From Dryas octopetala (taxonomy: Eukaryota > Streptophyta > Magnoliopsida > Rosales > Rosaceae), in NCBI GenBank assembly GCA_963921425.1, contig OY992834.1:4588001-4652000 (forward strand): a stretch of DNA of 64,000 nucleotides, in the 5' to 3' direction. The position numbers were made by a program, and so were the translations under genes. Below are positions 47,163 through 58,028 of the stretch, piece after piece; the first letter of the stretch is position 1; each line of letters begins with the position of its first letter. The notes under the pieces are model-generated. The model saw nothing but the letters and a program-made list of their open reading frames with translations, was not told where the DNA came from and ran no database searches.

Positions 47163-50040
47163 ATGGATGTGATAAAAACGCAGCAAATCTCAGCGAGACC
47201 GATCGAGAAGGTGATAGTTCACCCTCTGGTTTTGCTCAGCATCGTCGACAACTACAACAGGGTTGCCAAGGACACTCGCAAGCGCGTCGTTGGGGTTCTT
47301 CTCGGTTCTTCTTACAAGGGCACCGTCGACGTCAGCAACAGCTATGCCGGTTCGTAATTTCTCGCTCTTGGCCTATCTGATTCTCTTTTCGGTTCCTCGG
47401 CTCTGTTTGGATCTCATTCCTCTTTTTTTTTTTTTTTTTAAATAAATTTTTGGTTCTCAGATTAATTTTCCTAATTTTGACCTAACTAGGGCTGTGTTGA
47501 TTTTGAATTTTGTTCCAACTGTGGTGCTGCTATGAGCTTGAACTTGGAAAGCTGTTTTTTTTTTATCTCTTTATTAATTTGAGCTATAGAATTTGTACGC
47601 ATGTAATTTAGGTTAAATTTCCAAATTGAGTTTCTAGACATGCAATTTGTTGAGGCATTTCTAGTTTTAAAGGTTGTTGTAGTGTAAACATGCAAATTTT
47701 GGGATTTTATTGCTTTCCAAATCCATAGACATGTGTAGTTTGAAAATGTATTAGCGTATGTAGAACATGCTGCACTTTCTATGTTAATGGCCTGTTGCAT
47801 TGTAGTTCCTTAGTTGTTAGTGTTTCTACCACTTGCATTGCTGTACTATTATAAGTTTATCAGTTTTCCAAAAGAATGTTATCAAAGCATTTTACTTTTG
47901 CTTTGGCGTGTTCATCTTCTTGATTTTAAAACCTTTTATGTTTCCGGATCAAATGCGTTACTTTTTACTCATGTAATATTTGAATCTCTATTCACAGTTC
48001 CCTTTGAAGAAGATGACAAGGACCCAAGTATCTGGTTTCTTGATCACAACTACCATGAATCCATGTATTCCATGTCGAAGAGAATAAATGGTATTGTTTG
48101 AGATATTTGTCTCTATTTCCAGATATGTGCATTCTTTGCTATGATGAGAAATTGACATATAACTTTTTTCAGCAAAGGAGCATGTTGTGGGATGGTACAG
48201 CACTGGTCCAAAATTGCGAGAAAATGACTTAGACATTCACGGTTTGTTTAATGAGTAAGATCACCAACCTTATGCTAAGCACTGCTACTTGGACTTGAGG
48301 TTCCACTAGAATATAGTGAATGTTTCTAACACCCAAATTAGGTCGAGGGACAACATTGAAATAAATTGAGAAGTATAAGGTTGACATTGTTCAAATTGAA
48401 ATTAGAGAAACCAAATTTAATTTTCAACAACTAGAAAGAGCAAAAGTGTACTTCTCTCATTTGGGAAGCACCATTGTGCATCAATTTTTTTACAAAATAT
48501 TGATGGTTGGTTATAAGGAAGCACTATAGCTTTAAGTGATTCTTGTGAAATGGTGGAAATAGACTTGTTGTTTTTTTTGTCTCCTTTCTCTGTGCTTTAA
48601 CTTCTCGTTCATATTTTTCTTCCTTTCCCCATTATGATCATGTCTTCCTTTTGATTTTGCAGCTATGTTCCAAATCCTGTCTTGGTCATTATTGATGTCC
48701 AACCTAAGGAGCTGGGAATACCCACAAAAGCTTACTGTGCTGTTGAAGAGGTTAAAGAGGTAGTAGAATCACAATTGTTTTTTATATAGCTGCCTTTTTT
48801 ATTGGTCTTGTATAATACTAAGCTATTAGAAATGGAAGCTTTATGGTTAGAGCTACTTTTGACTTAAAATTTGGTTTCAATGCTACAACTTTCATCTAAC
48901 ATTTTGGTATGACTACAGAATGCAACCCAGAAAAGCCAGAAGGTGTTCGTTCATGTGCCTTCTGAAATTGCTGCCCATGAAGTTGAGGAAATTGGTATGC
49001 CCATGGGATGCAAGACCTGTGCTCCCCCTTTCTTTTAACATTGAATCTTCTACTTTTAGTTCTGGTTTTGATTTAACATATTACCCTTTAACAGGAGTGG
49101 AACACTTGCTTAGAGACGTAAAGGATACAACCATCAGCACTCTTGCTACAGAGGTTTGGTTTGCTTAGAGTTTCATTTAGCTTTTCAGTTTTTTATTCAC
49201 ACATGGACACTTGCATATGTGTCTGTGTCTGTGGTTGTGCTCTCGTGTGTGTTTGTACTGGAGTATGGAGTCTAAATTATTAGATTTTCTTGTACTCATA
49301 GGGGCAATACAAGAAACTTAGTTTTCATGTCTTGTACAGGTTACTGGGAAGCTCACAGCCTTGAAGGGATTGGATGCAAGACTCCGCGAGATTCGGAGTT
49401 ATCTTGACCTTGTTATTGATGGCAAGCTCCCATTGAACCACGAGATATTGTACCACCTACAGGTTCAGTTTTCACTACCCATGTGCAGCATAAGCTAGAA
49501 TCTTAATATCTCTCCATCATAATTTATTTATTTCTGTTTGCTTACTGGTGATATTTTCGCCATCATGCTTGTATATTTTCTTATCTTGCTATTCAAAATC
49601 CTTGTAGGATGTGTTTAATCTACTTCCAAATCTTAATGTTTCTGAGTTGATCAAGGCTTTTTCAGGTAAAACCTACCGTGTTTATTGTGCACGTGTAGAT
49701 ACTTTATCGTTTGAACTGCTTTGCAGTTAGATTTTCGGTTTCTGCCAAAGTGCCTACTATATTGTATTCATGTCCTTTTTGTCAACTGCAGTGAAAACAA
49801 ATGATATGATGTTGGTTATCTATCTCTCTTCCCTCATCCGAAGTGTTATTGCTCTTCACAACTTGATCAACAACAAGGTAAGATGCATTTCCATGAATGT
49901 GTAATTATAATATTGTCATTCCTCTGTAACATCATGTATTCTGATGGAAAAATTTTGGAACATTTCAGATGCACAATAAGGAGCATGAAAAGGCCGAAGA
50001 CTCGAAAGCAGTTGCTGTACCAGCAGCAGCCGGAAGCTAG
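47163..50040 (+). CDS. RPN8: 26S proteasome non-ATPase subunit 7 (RPN8), MPN-domain lid protein
   Basis: Structural subunit of the 19S lid; it pairs with the deubiquitinase RPN11. Ten exons: 47163-47349, 47998-48090, 48173-48254, 48663-48759, 48919-48994, 49095-49153, 49340-49462, 49608-49665, 49792-49877, 49969-50040; 933 bases, 310 residues, as in other plants. The MPN domain occupies roughly residues 18-150 ([50 protein letters not shown]). It has no JAMM zinc site, as normal for RPN8. The C-terminal helices include [20 protein letters not shown] and [17 protein letters not shown]. The C-terminal tail is short and Ala-rich, lacking the long Lys/Glu tail of animal homologues. Arabidopsis RPN8A and RPN8B flank WOX7 and WOX5 respectively, matching the neighbour here. 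Confidence 0.96.
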
Positions 50041-50680
50041 AAGTATTTAAGTACCGCTTGGACTTTTGAGGGGTGTCACGGCTAAGAGAACTAATGCCTA
50101 CTTTCAGTTAATTCCATCTTCAATGAATTTCAAGTCCTAATTTGGGGGATGCATAGAACATGCCTGATTTAGTAATTACCCCTAATGATTGCCATGTCCC
50201 GGATAGTGTGCTCAGTTTCTTTGGAATATTTGATGCCCGGGTTGTCAATTGATAATGGAAATACTCGTTTTGTATTTGAATACCCATGCTTTATCTATTT
50301 TATTAACCTTATGAGACATTTTCTTTACTTCATCGCAACTCATTTTTTATAAAAATGCCTCCGGAATTTATGCATTGTTTTAATTCTACCATTCTTGGTT
50401 GTGTGTTGCACAAAATGTCAAACTGATGATAGCACAAATTTATAAATGATTTGGGAGAACATTATGTATACCAAAATTCCCTTTATTAAATTAGGTAAAT
50501 TTATTACGTAATACGCATATCCTAAAATAAATGGTTGTTTCTTAAATTGAATAAACACTTTGTATCATAAATTGTATCATCAATGGAGGTACACTACCTC
50601 AAAAATTGAAGAGGGACCCTCCTACATAAATTACAAGTTAAAACATGATACAAGTAGAAGGTTGGAGATGTAAGTATGAC
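50041..50680. other. Convergent 3' regions of RPN8 and the FAS1 gene
   Basis: 640 bases between stop codons on opposite strands; it should hold both 3' UTRs. Nothing else is seen. Confidence 0.5.
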
Positions 50681-51268
50681 TCAATCTTGTTCATCATAAT
50701 CAGGCTGAACTGATTGCTGGAACTCAGCATCCATCACAACCCCATCCATAACATGTACAACAATTCCTTTCCTCCTCAGATCCACCCTTTCCGATCGAAC
50801 GCTGTTCACCTCCAGCATTCCATCTTCATCTCTCGAGATATACAACACAAACCCAGATATCGAATCGTACGATATCTCCTTATCAACCGGCACACTGCCT
50901 GAACTAAGACTCCGAGGAACCGCCGAGAACCCCAATACTCGAGAAACCACTGCATACGTATCGTTCAATTTCTCGCCCACCAAACTATCATTTGAGCGTA
51001 GTCTCAAATCGCGCTCAAAAGCTTTCTCTGAAGGAACGAACACGGTGAAGGCGAGATCTTCAGGCAACATTTCAATCATCATCTCCCCAAATTTTCCGAT
51101 CAACTTGTTATCCTTCTCGGGAGCTTTACTGGTTTTTGCAGTGGGATACAATCCAAGCGACACCTCCGGAAGACGAAGCACTGACATTGTGAATATGAGA
51201 AGGCAGCAAACCAACACAACCCACCACACGAAAGCGATTGGATTCCTCAAAATCCAGGTTCTGCTCAT
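50681..51268 (-). CDS. Membrane-anchored FAS1 (fasciclin-like) domain protein
   Basis: Single-exon frame of 195 residues from the first ATG (MSRTWILRNPIAFVWW). A hydrophobic segment (about residues 10-32, FVWWVVLVCCLLIFTMSVL) is a signal anchor or single-pass helix. It is followed by one fasciclin-type domain: EDLAFTVFVPSEKAFERDL matches the FAS1 H1 box (xFTVFxPxxxAF), and KGIVVHVMDGVVM matches the H2 box ending. No Pro-rich arabinogalactan region and no GPI signal are seen, so it differs from classical FLA proteins; it ends in an acidic tail. The open frame extends 25 codons upstream without an ATG (nearest near-cognate GTG), and a TAG lies nine codons further up, so the ATG at 51268-51266 is chosen. 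Function unknown; FAS1 proteins generally act at the cell surface in adhesion or wall organisation. Confidence 0.75.
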   Translation of the reverse strand: MSRTWILRNPIAFVWWVVLVCCLLIFTMSVLRLPEVSLGLYPTAKTSKAPEKDNKLIGKFGEMMIEMLPEDLAFTVFVPSEKAFERDLRLRSNDSLVGEKLNDTYAVVSRVLGFSAVPRSLSSGSVPVDKEISYDSISGFVLYISRDEDGMLEVNSVRSERVDLRRKGIVVHVMDGVVMDAEFQQSVQPDYDEQD

Positions 51269-51704
51269 CGTCTTGGGCAGTCTCCAAGCCGACGGCGTAG
51301 ACGGTTCGACGGAGGAGCCTCTCGATGGTTGGGATCGTGCCACGTGGCTCTCGAGGAGGGGTTTGATCTAGGCTGAGATGGAGTTGTGGAGGTCCTACTC
51401 CAACAGCTTCACACCGTCGGTACGGTGAGTTGAGACTCGAGAGCTGGTGAGCTTGAGAGTTGAGTCCCGAGATTGGCAATGCAGGAGTTTATTGCTTCAA
51501 CGTTGAAACGACGTCGCAGGCGTTCTGGATAACGTGGAAATACTAAAATGTGTGCGGCCCAGTAAAAAGGGATTAAAGACCATATTAAGCCCGCTTGCTT
51601 TTGTAGGCTATGAATAGGGCTTTAATCTAACTCACTGAATGTTTGTAAGGCGTAAAAGATGATTTCTTCTTTTGTTTTATTGGTACATATCCTTCCTTCT
51701 GCTG

Positions 51705-52089
51705 AGGTATACTTTAACTTATTTATGTTAAGGTATGACCTTGTTGGAACCCACACAAGTCATTTTGTGTCGATCCGAACCATTCGTAAGGATCATCTTC
51801 ATTGATAGATCATCCTTGCAAAAAAATTAGCCAAATCAGAAATCATTTGCCTATCTAACTTTGATAAAATAAATGGACGGTTTCATTGAAAATATTTGGT
51901 TCGTCCATTTATTTGATCAAAGTTAGATAGGCAAATGATTTCCGATTTGGCTAATTTTTTGCAAGGATGATCTATCTACGGAGATGTAAAAATTGAACGG
52001 TTCGGATCGACACAAAACGACTCGTGTGGGCCCCAACAAGATATACCTCAACATAAATAAGTTGAGGTATACCTCAACAGAAGGAGCCT
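51705..52089. mobile_element. Long fold-back MITE
   Basis: Two arms of about 180 bases form a near-perfect inverted repeat. The outer ends read CCTTCTGCTGAGGTATAC on the left and, complemented, CCTTCTGTTGAGGTATAC on the right. The inner parts share long blocks such as TTGTGTCGATCCGAACC, GATAGATCATCCTTGCA and TCATTTGCCTATCTAACTTT. The loop is only about 20 bases (around 51883-51897). CATATCCT occurs just before the left end and again at about 52091-52098, a possible 8-9 base target duplication that would suggest a Mutator- or hAT-like origin. No coding capacity. Confidence 0.8.
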
Positions 52090-52099
52090 GCATATCCTA

Positions 52100-53106
52100 A
52101 TATTAAAGATTGACGTTTTTTCAATGCTAAATATAGAAAGTTTGTTTAACAAATGATGTCACGACTAAATAAAACAAACAAAAATTATGTGGCAAAGTCT
52201 TTTTTTTTTGTTTAAATTTAAACACACTTTCAATCTAATTCAGTTACTGAAGGAGGTTATATCATTGTTGATTTTAGTCAATCTTTTAAATTTTTATTAT
52301 TAATCGATTGAGCGCAATAGGATTACTCTCTTGTTGAAGAAGGTACGCTCTTTTGGCTATAAAATAATCTTACATGGTTTATGAATAGTATTCAATTTAT
52401 ATATTTTGTAATTGATCCTAACTCTTAATAAAATTCAATTTATTCTCTTAAAAAAAATAATTGATCACTAACACATTATTTGTTAAAACTTAAAACCATT
52501 GAAAGTTGTTATAAATGCTTTTCTGGCTAGTGATCAACTAAGCGTTTGTTCATAGTCTTGAATGACTAAAAGATTTCTGAATTATATGTAACAACTTTAC
52601 TCTTAAAGAATAGCAATTTAGATTTCGGAACACAAAAGCAGCTAAGTTTATTTATTTATTAATTTCCTTCCATGAATTCCCCTTTTAATATTGTTGTGCA
52701 GTGAGCGTGTTCACTTTTTAACTATGCATGTTTTTTTGAATTAATAAAAAATGTATATACCTAGTCTTTGCCTACATTTTTTTTTCCTGAATTGGCCTAT
52801 ATGAAAATTGAAGCATTAACTTTAAATTTTCTTAATCTTTATATTTTAGTTCTGAAATTTAGAGAGATTAGGTTGACACGTAATTTTTTTAGAACAAAGC
52901 TAATATATTATAGACCCGAGAAATGATACAAATTTAATTAGAAAAGAAAATGTCACAAATACACAAAGCATCTTCCTCCATTGTCCTCCCAATTCGAGAC
53001 CAAATCGACACCGTCAACCCACGGTCAACAGAAGACTGCACATCAAAATTGGGTGGGTTGTACCACACCCAATCATTTCCCCATGACGACTTCGTTCCCA
53101 GCCTTA
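52100..53106. other. Intergenic, AT-rich
   Basis: AT-rich spacer between the fold-back element and the acyltransferase stop codon. Its right end should hold the acyltransferase 3' UTR. Confidence 0.5.
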
Positions 53107-54606
53107 TTAACTCGACACGTATTGCATGAACTCCAAATCGGATTCAAGCCCCGCCATCGTCTCTGGCGCCAAAACCACCTCGAGATCAACGGTCCCGGCA
53201 CCCTCCCTCCCCGGAAACGCCGATATCTTGCCGTCGAATTTATTCGCCCTCCCACTCCGAACCGCCAACGGCCTACCCCACCCGAAATCGTTGTCGTACA
53301 TCGGGAATCTCGGCGAGCTCCCCATCGTGATTGATGCACCGTCGAAGTTCCCCAGCGGAAACACCCTTGGGTTGCTCTCCCAATCCTCTACGAACTTCCT
53401 CACCTTTCCGTTATCGTGCGCCATCACGTTTTTATTCAGCTGCTCCGCGCACCACCGCAGATCCTGCGACAGCACGTCGTCTGACGTGGCGTAAGTTGGG
53501 ATGCTTTGGATTGCGTTCCCGAAGTAGTAAGGATCGAGCTTGGGCTCCAGCCTGTGACGGCAGTTCACTGCCATCCGAAACGTTGTCGTTTTAGAGGAAG
53601 GTAGTTTCCTGGCGCGTGTAACCGACCGCCAGAGGAGAGCGCAGAGTGACTGGAATGACGAAATCTCCGCTGTCGTTTTGTTGACGACGTCATCCGTTTC
53701 GGATGTGATTTGCGGGGGTTTTGAAACGGCACTCTTCAACCAGTTCTCAATGATTGCGGTGACTCTGCCGTTGTTTTGGTATGGATCGTTGCTCTGCTTC
53801 CCGAGAATCTCAACGGCGTTCGCAACGGCATCGTTTTCGGATTCGATCCATTTCTTCATGTTGTTCGAATTCGTTCGCGCTTTCAGCTTCTGAATCGCTT
53901 CTCTGCTGAAGCTGAAGATTCGCTCGCGCAACGGCTCGTTGACGTTGAAGGTGACCTTAGGGCCACCCTCCGGCACCTGGAGCACCGCCGGCGATATCAG
54001 AACCGAGCTCCGGGAAAAGTCCGGCAGCCTGGATAAGTTCCTCTTCGCACCTCTGCAGACCTCGGCGAAGGTGTTGAAGAAGTTCCAGAAGGAGGTTCCG
54101 TCCGTGACGGCGTGGTTGACGGCGCAACCGATGAAGACGCCGTCGTTTAGCTCCGTGACCTGGACGGCCAAAATCGGCTTGTAATGCCCGGTGTAGCTCA
54201 CCGTCCGGTCGAAGGCGAACAAGTCCTTGACGCATTCCGGCACATACGACGGCGTCAGAACGTTACGCACGGTCAAATTGGCGGCGGTGGCGTGGACGAA
54301 CTCGACGCCGGCGTCGTTGCAGGTGATGTAGACGTAACCGTCGGAGTCGGTGGTTAAGCGTCCGGCTAAGGGAGGGAAGCGAGAGAGGGTTTGGGAGAGA
54401 CTGGTTTTGAGGAGGGAGATGAGAGAGTCGGTAGGGAGTGGTGGGAGAGTGAAGAGACCGCCCTTCTGGATGTAGTGGCAGGAGAGCATGGGGAGGTCGG
54501 AGACGGAGAGCTTGAGGTCTCCGAGACTGGACTTGTGGTCCGGGAACACAGTGCACTTGGAGACCACGTGAGTTAGAGACGACGATGGCGAATTAGAAAA
54601 AGGCAT
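53107..54606 (-). CDS. HXXXD-type (BAHD) acyltransferase
   Basis: Intronless frame of 499 residues from MPFSNSPSSS. Both BAHD motifs are intact: the catalytic HAVTD (His165-Asp169, in CAVNHAVTDGTSFWNFF) and the structural DFGWG (residues 440-444). The family uses an acyl-CoA donor to acylate alcohols or amines of specialised metabolites or surface lipids in the cytosol. The length is somewhat above the common 430-460 because of an insert around residues 240-300 (NNMKKWIESENDAVANAVEI onward). It resembles the uncharacterised group that includes Arabidopsis At2g39980, which from memory is the immediate neighbour of eIF3f there, so position agrees. The substrate cannot be told from sequence. The coding region is GC-rich relative to its flanks, as with HSPRO. 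The first ATG is used; upstream is AT-rich leader. Confidence 0.92.
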   Translation of the reverse strand: MPFSNSPSSSLTHVVSKCTVFPDHKSSLGDLKLSVSDLPMLSCHYIQKGGLFTLPPLPTDSLISLLKTSLSQTLSRFPPLAGRLTTDSDGYVYITCNDAGVEFVHATAANLTVRNVLTPSYVPECVKDLFAFDRTVSYTGHYKPILAVQVTELNDGVFIGCAVNHAVTDGTSFWNFFNTFAEVCRGAKRNLSRLPDFSRSSVLISPAVLQVPEGGPKVTFNVNEPLRERIFSFSREAIQKLKARTNSNNMKKWIESENDAVANAVEILGKQSNDPYQNNGRVTAIIENWLKSAVSKPPQITSETDDVVNKTTAEISSFQSLCALLWRSVTRARKLPSSKTTTFRMAVNCRHRLEPKLDPYYFGNAIQSIPTYATSDDVLSQDLRWCAEQLNKNVMAHDNGKVRKFVEDWESNPRVFPLGNFDGASITMGSSPRFPMYDNDFGWGRPLAVRSGRANKFDGKISAFPGREGAGTVDLEVVLAPETMAGLESDLEFMQYVSS

Positions 54607-54619
54607 TTTGAAATTTGAT

Positions 54620-56900
54620 CAAAATTAATTTCTTCTTCTTCTTCTTCGATTATCGCCAAGTCTCTAATGGTGTGTGACTGGACTCTGAATGTGAGATTGG
54701 GAGCGAGGAAAGTGTGAGAGTTGGAGTGGTATTTATAGGGTCGTTGGGGGGTTGGGTTCATGAACTTAATTGCTGACGTACGTCAGCTGTGATTACTGGG
54801 TGGTGGTGTTGGCTAATTAATTTTAATTTAGTGATTTGGTTGTCATGGAGTTTTTTTTTATTGTTTTTCTCTGTTTCCTGAGGATGCATGGTCATGCACT
54901 CATGCCATCTCTGTGTATCTGCAGATGATACATTGACTCTCCATATATTCTATAAATTAATTCATTTTATTAATACTCACTAGCCATGGTTCCTCATGGG
55001 AAACCCCGTGTTGCAATTCCCAGCTTAATTTCTGACTTGCAAATTAAAACCCTTGCAATATGTTATACAAATTTTTATTTTCATCAAAATTCACTTTGTC
55101 ACTATATATATGTACCTATATACATGTGTACATTATTGTGCCATTTTTACTGACTTGAATTCTATGTGTTGACTGTTGACGAGCTAGCTGCCTAGCTAGA
55201 GCTAGTAATATAATCTCGATCAGTACTAGATATTTAATTAGAAAGGTGTTCAATAATTAATTTCTGGGGAATCGGCTAGCTAAATATTTCTGGAATTGCA
55301 GTGAAGTTTTTATGATCCGAAATAGATTTGGAGATTTATTAGTAAGAAATCTGTGAGATTTTCTACTTCAAATCTCATATATAGGAGATACTCCAGCAAT
55401 ATCCACTGGAGTCCGCCTTGAATTACACAATTCCCATACATAGGAGATACTCATGCCTCCCACATATCCAAATATATATACTATAACACCCCTTCCCATC
55501 CATATATACTGCAGATTTTGCAGTCTGATCATATATATCACCTTGCTCATGGCTTATGTCAAACATCCTGGCCCAAGAAAAAAAAAAACATATGTATGTA
55601 CTCTTTTTTTTTTTTCATATAACCTTTAAACTTAATCTCATTGCATTCTCTCGAGCATTGGCCGGTATGAGTTTCGTTATTGTTGTCAATTAGTTTTGGT
55701 TGAATATATGTTCTAACTTCAATATATATCAAAACAAAACAATTTACGTATTAGACCTTATTATTTAAATCACATATAATTCATGTCACTTAATATGAAA
55801 AATGACCAAAACAATCTTAATTTTAACAAAAATTTAGACAAAATGAGTCAGAAATGGTACATTGTAACAAATTTTTGATTCATGTGACAAATTGACAAAA
55901 TTTTTTTTTAAGTGGTGAAGTGAGATTGAGCCTAAAATTCAGGTGGGTAAAATGTAAAAAAGTCTGGTAATAATATAGTATGAATATGAACCACAATTTT
56001 TTTTATTTGGTTCATGGCAAGTTGTCAATTAACTATATATAGTGTGATGAATGTTAATATAAATGTGAATCATTTGTTTATTGTTATTTTCTTCTTTAGT
56101 AGGAGCCTAAGGCAATATTAATATTGAATGTTGCTTCAACACTACTCACCTGCCAGTTAGTGTTGTACTGTGAGAGTTAAACCTTGTGAAGATTCCACGA
56201 TAATCAGTTTTGCTTAATCCATGCAAAATATAATTATCCATATATATAGATTATAGAATAGCGCCGACTATTCACTTTCTGTATGCTGGCTGTCATTCTC
56301 CGAATCCCTAGAAAGGTCGGCCCCAAGAATCTCAACTGTATGTTTAGCTAACCTTGAACTGTCCTCTGCAAATTAATTAAACTAATTAGCCTTGCTAATA
56401 CTTGCCATATTATAATTCCATAGGTTATATTATTTGTTGTTATTTATTTCGTATGTGGGTTTTTTTTATAAAGCTTATGTTTGAGATTACCTGATGGAAA
56501 TGGTCGGTTAATTAAGAATCTCCCAACTAAAACCGCCATTTCTGATTTGTCAGCGTGTGGCAGAATTTTAATTGATAATTACTATTTAATTAAGTGGAGA
56601 AAATTGCCAATGGTCACACACAATTCAAATAACAAATACTTAGAACATAGAAATATTCAAATAACAAATACTTAGAACATAGAAATATGGCACATTTGGT
56701 AAGTAGCCAATTAATAATGTATGTAGCATTAATAAATTGTTTGACTTAGAAGTTCCATTGCTCCTTTATCTTGAAAATTATTAAATAGAGTGTATATGAC
56801 AGCCGTGGTGTCTAAATACTTGGACCCTTTTTCTTTTTAATTAATTATTTGGTGTTTAGTTGCAAGAACCGAAGCACTGAACAAGTTTTTGCAGCAGCGT
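54620..56900. other. Intergenic, AT-rich
   Basis: It contains the acyltransferase promoter (TATTTATAG, complement CTATAAATA, near 54730-54738) and a 33-base tandem duplication at about 56625-56690 (unit containing ACTTAGAACATAGAAAT). No gene recognised. Confidence 0.5.
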
Positions 56901-56908
56901 ACCTGGAA

Positions 56909-56997
56909 ATCTGCCACGTGTATGACAGTTCAAGACCAACTGCCAAGTAGTACTGTTGCAGTGAACCTTGACATCTGCCACGTGTATGACAGTTCAA
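56909..56997. repeat. Spaced direct repeat containing a G-box
   Basis: A 25-base unit (core ATCTGCCACGTGTATGACAG) occurs at 56909-56933 and again at 56973-56997, identical in both copies, with a 64-base period. Each copy includes CCACGTGT. There is no nearby gene on either side. Confidence 0.7.
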
Positions 56998-57082
56998 AAT
57001 GAACCAGCTACTCCGTCTTCAATGGCAAATTGGCGCCGATACCACAATTATCGGGTGTCACGGTCCTTTGAATTTGGAATAA

Positions 57083-57272
57083 TGCTATTCTTACCACATT
57101 TCTTATACCACATTCTTATACCATCTCACATGTCATTACTTTATTGGACAAAGTTTTTCTTTTTCTTTTTGGGTTTTTATTTTTATTTTTTAGTATCCAA
57201 TGTAGGAATGCCATGTAAGTTGCCACATAAGGTGGTATGAAATTATGGTATAAAAATGTGGTATATCTAGCA
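57083..57272. mobile_element. Small MITE with ATACCACAT-type inverted ends
   Basis: The left end TGCTATTCTTACCACATTTC matches the complement of the right end (TGCTAGATATACCACATTTT), and the similarity continues for about 40 bases with repeated TTATACCA units. The segment is 190 bases with a T-rich centre. No convincing target duplication is seen, so the family is uncertain. Confidence 0.6.
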
Positions 57273-58028
57273 CTGCTGTTGAATTTGGGTGTTCTCCGTA
57301 TATAGGGTAAAAAATATCCATTTCATTTTCTTTTTGGATATGAAAATATCCGTTCTTGAATAAAAATGTTATCAGTCAGATAGACTAATGATTGAATTTA
57401 TAATCAGTTGACATGCTATACTATTTGTCAAGAAATTTTTTTTTACTTATTATATTTGTATTTTGTATTAAATTATTAATTAATATTATTTAATAAAGTC
57501 GTTAATTAATAGGATCCTTTAAATAAAATTTTTAGTGGTGAGTGAAGTGACAAAATTGTCAGAATTAGATTAGTTATGGATTGGATATCTCATCACCCCA
57601 GTATGCTCTAAAAAGTAAATATTGAATTTTAATGTTTGATCAAATATATATGAATGTTTGAGATGCATCTTATTCGATCACAATGCATTTCCAGCCACCT
57701 TCATTTTTTTTTTTTTGGACTTATAGTCTTATATAGTGCATTTCTAACATTTCCATCGAATTCTCACTTTTCGGGACTTATATTTTAAGTCTAATATATG
57801 CTGATTTAAATGATATTGTAATGTCATTAAAGTTATTGATCTAGTGAGTAAACTGATAGTCTAATTAATAGCATCTTAAACTATCTAATACAGTAAATAT
57901 GAGGGACAATACTTATAAGAGTTGGATTTACTTTAATTATGTATTAGTTATACAATCATATTAAATCTAACATTATTTCTTACTTATTTTTAATAAGTTA
58001 TCTTTTATATTAGCCAGATTCTAAAGCT
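57273..58028. other. Intergenic, AT-rich
   Basis: Very AT-rich spacer with poly-T tracts; nothing recognised until the CACTA-like ends at 58030-58070. Confidence 0.5.

Noticed and set aside
51126-51479. Open frame of 117 codons overlapping the FAS1 gene start
   Set aside because: Different frame from the conserved FAS1 domain, lies mostly in the presumed 5' leader and has no family match.
53331-54556. Long open frames overlapping the acyltransferase in other frames
   Set aside because: Low-complexity Arg/Pro/Leu translations caused by GC-rich coding DNA; the minus-strand frame has both BAHD motifs.
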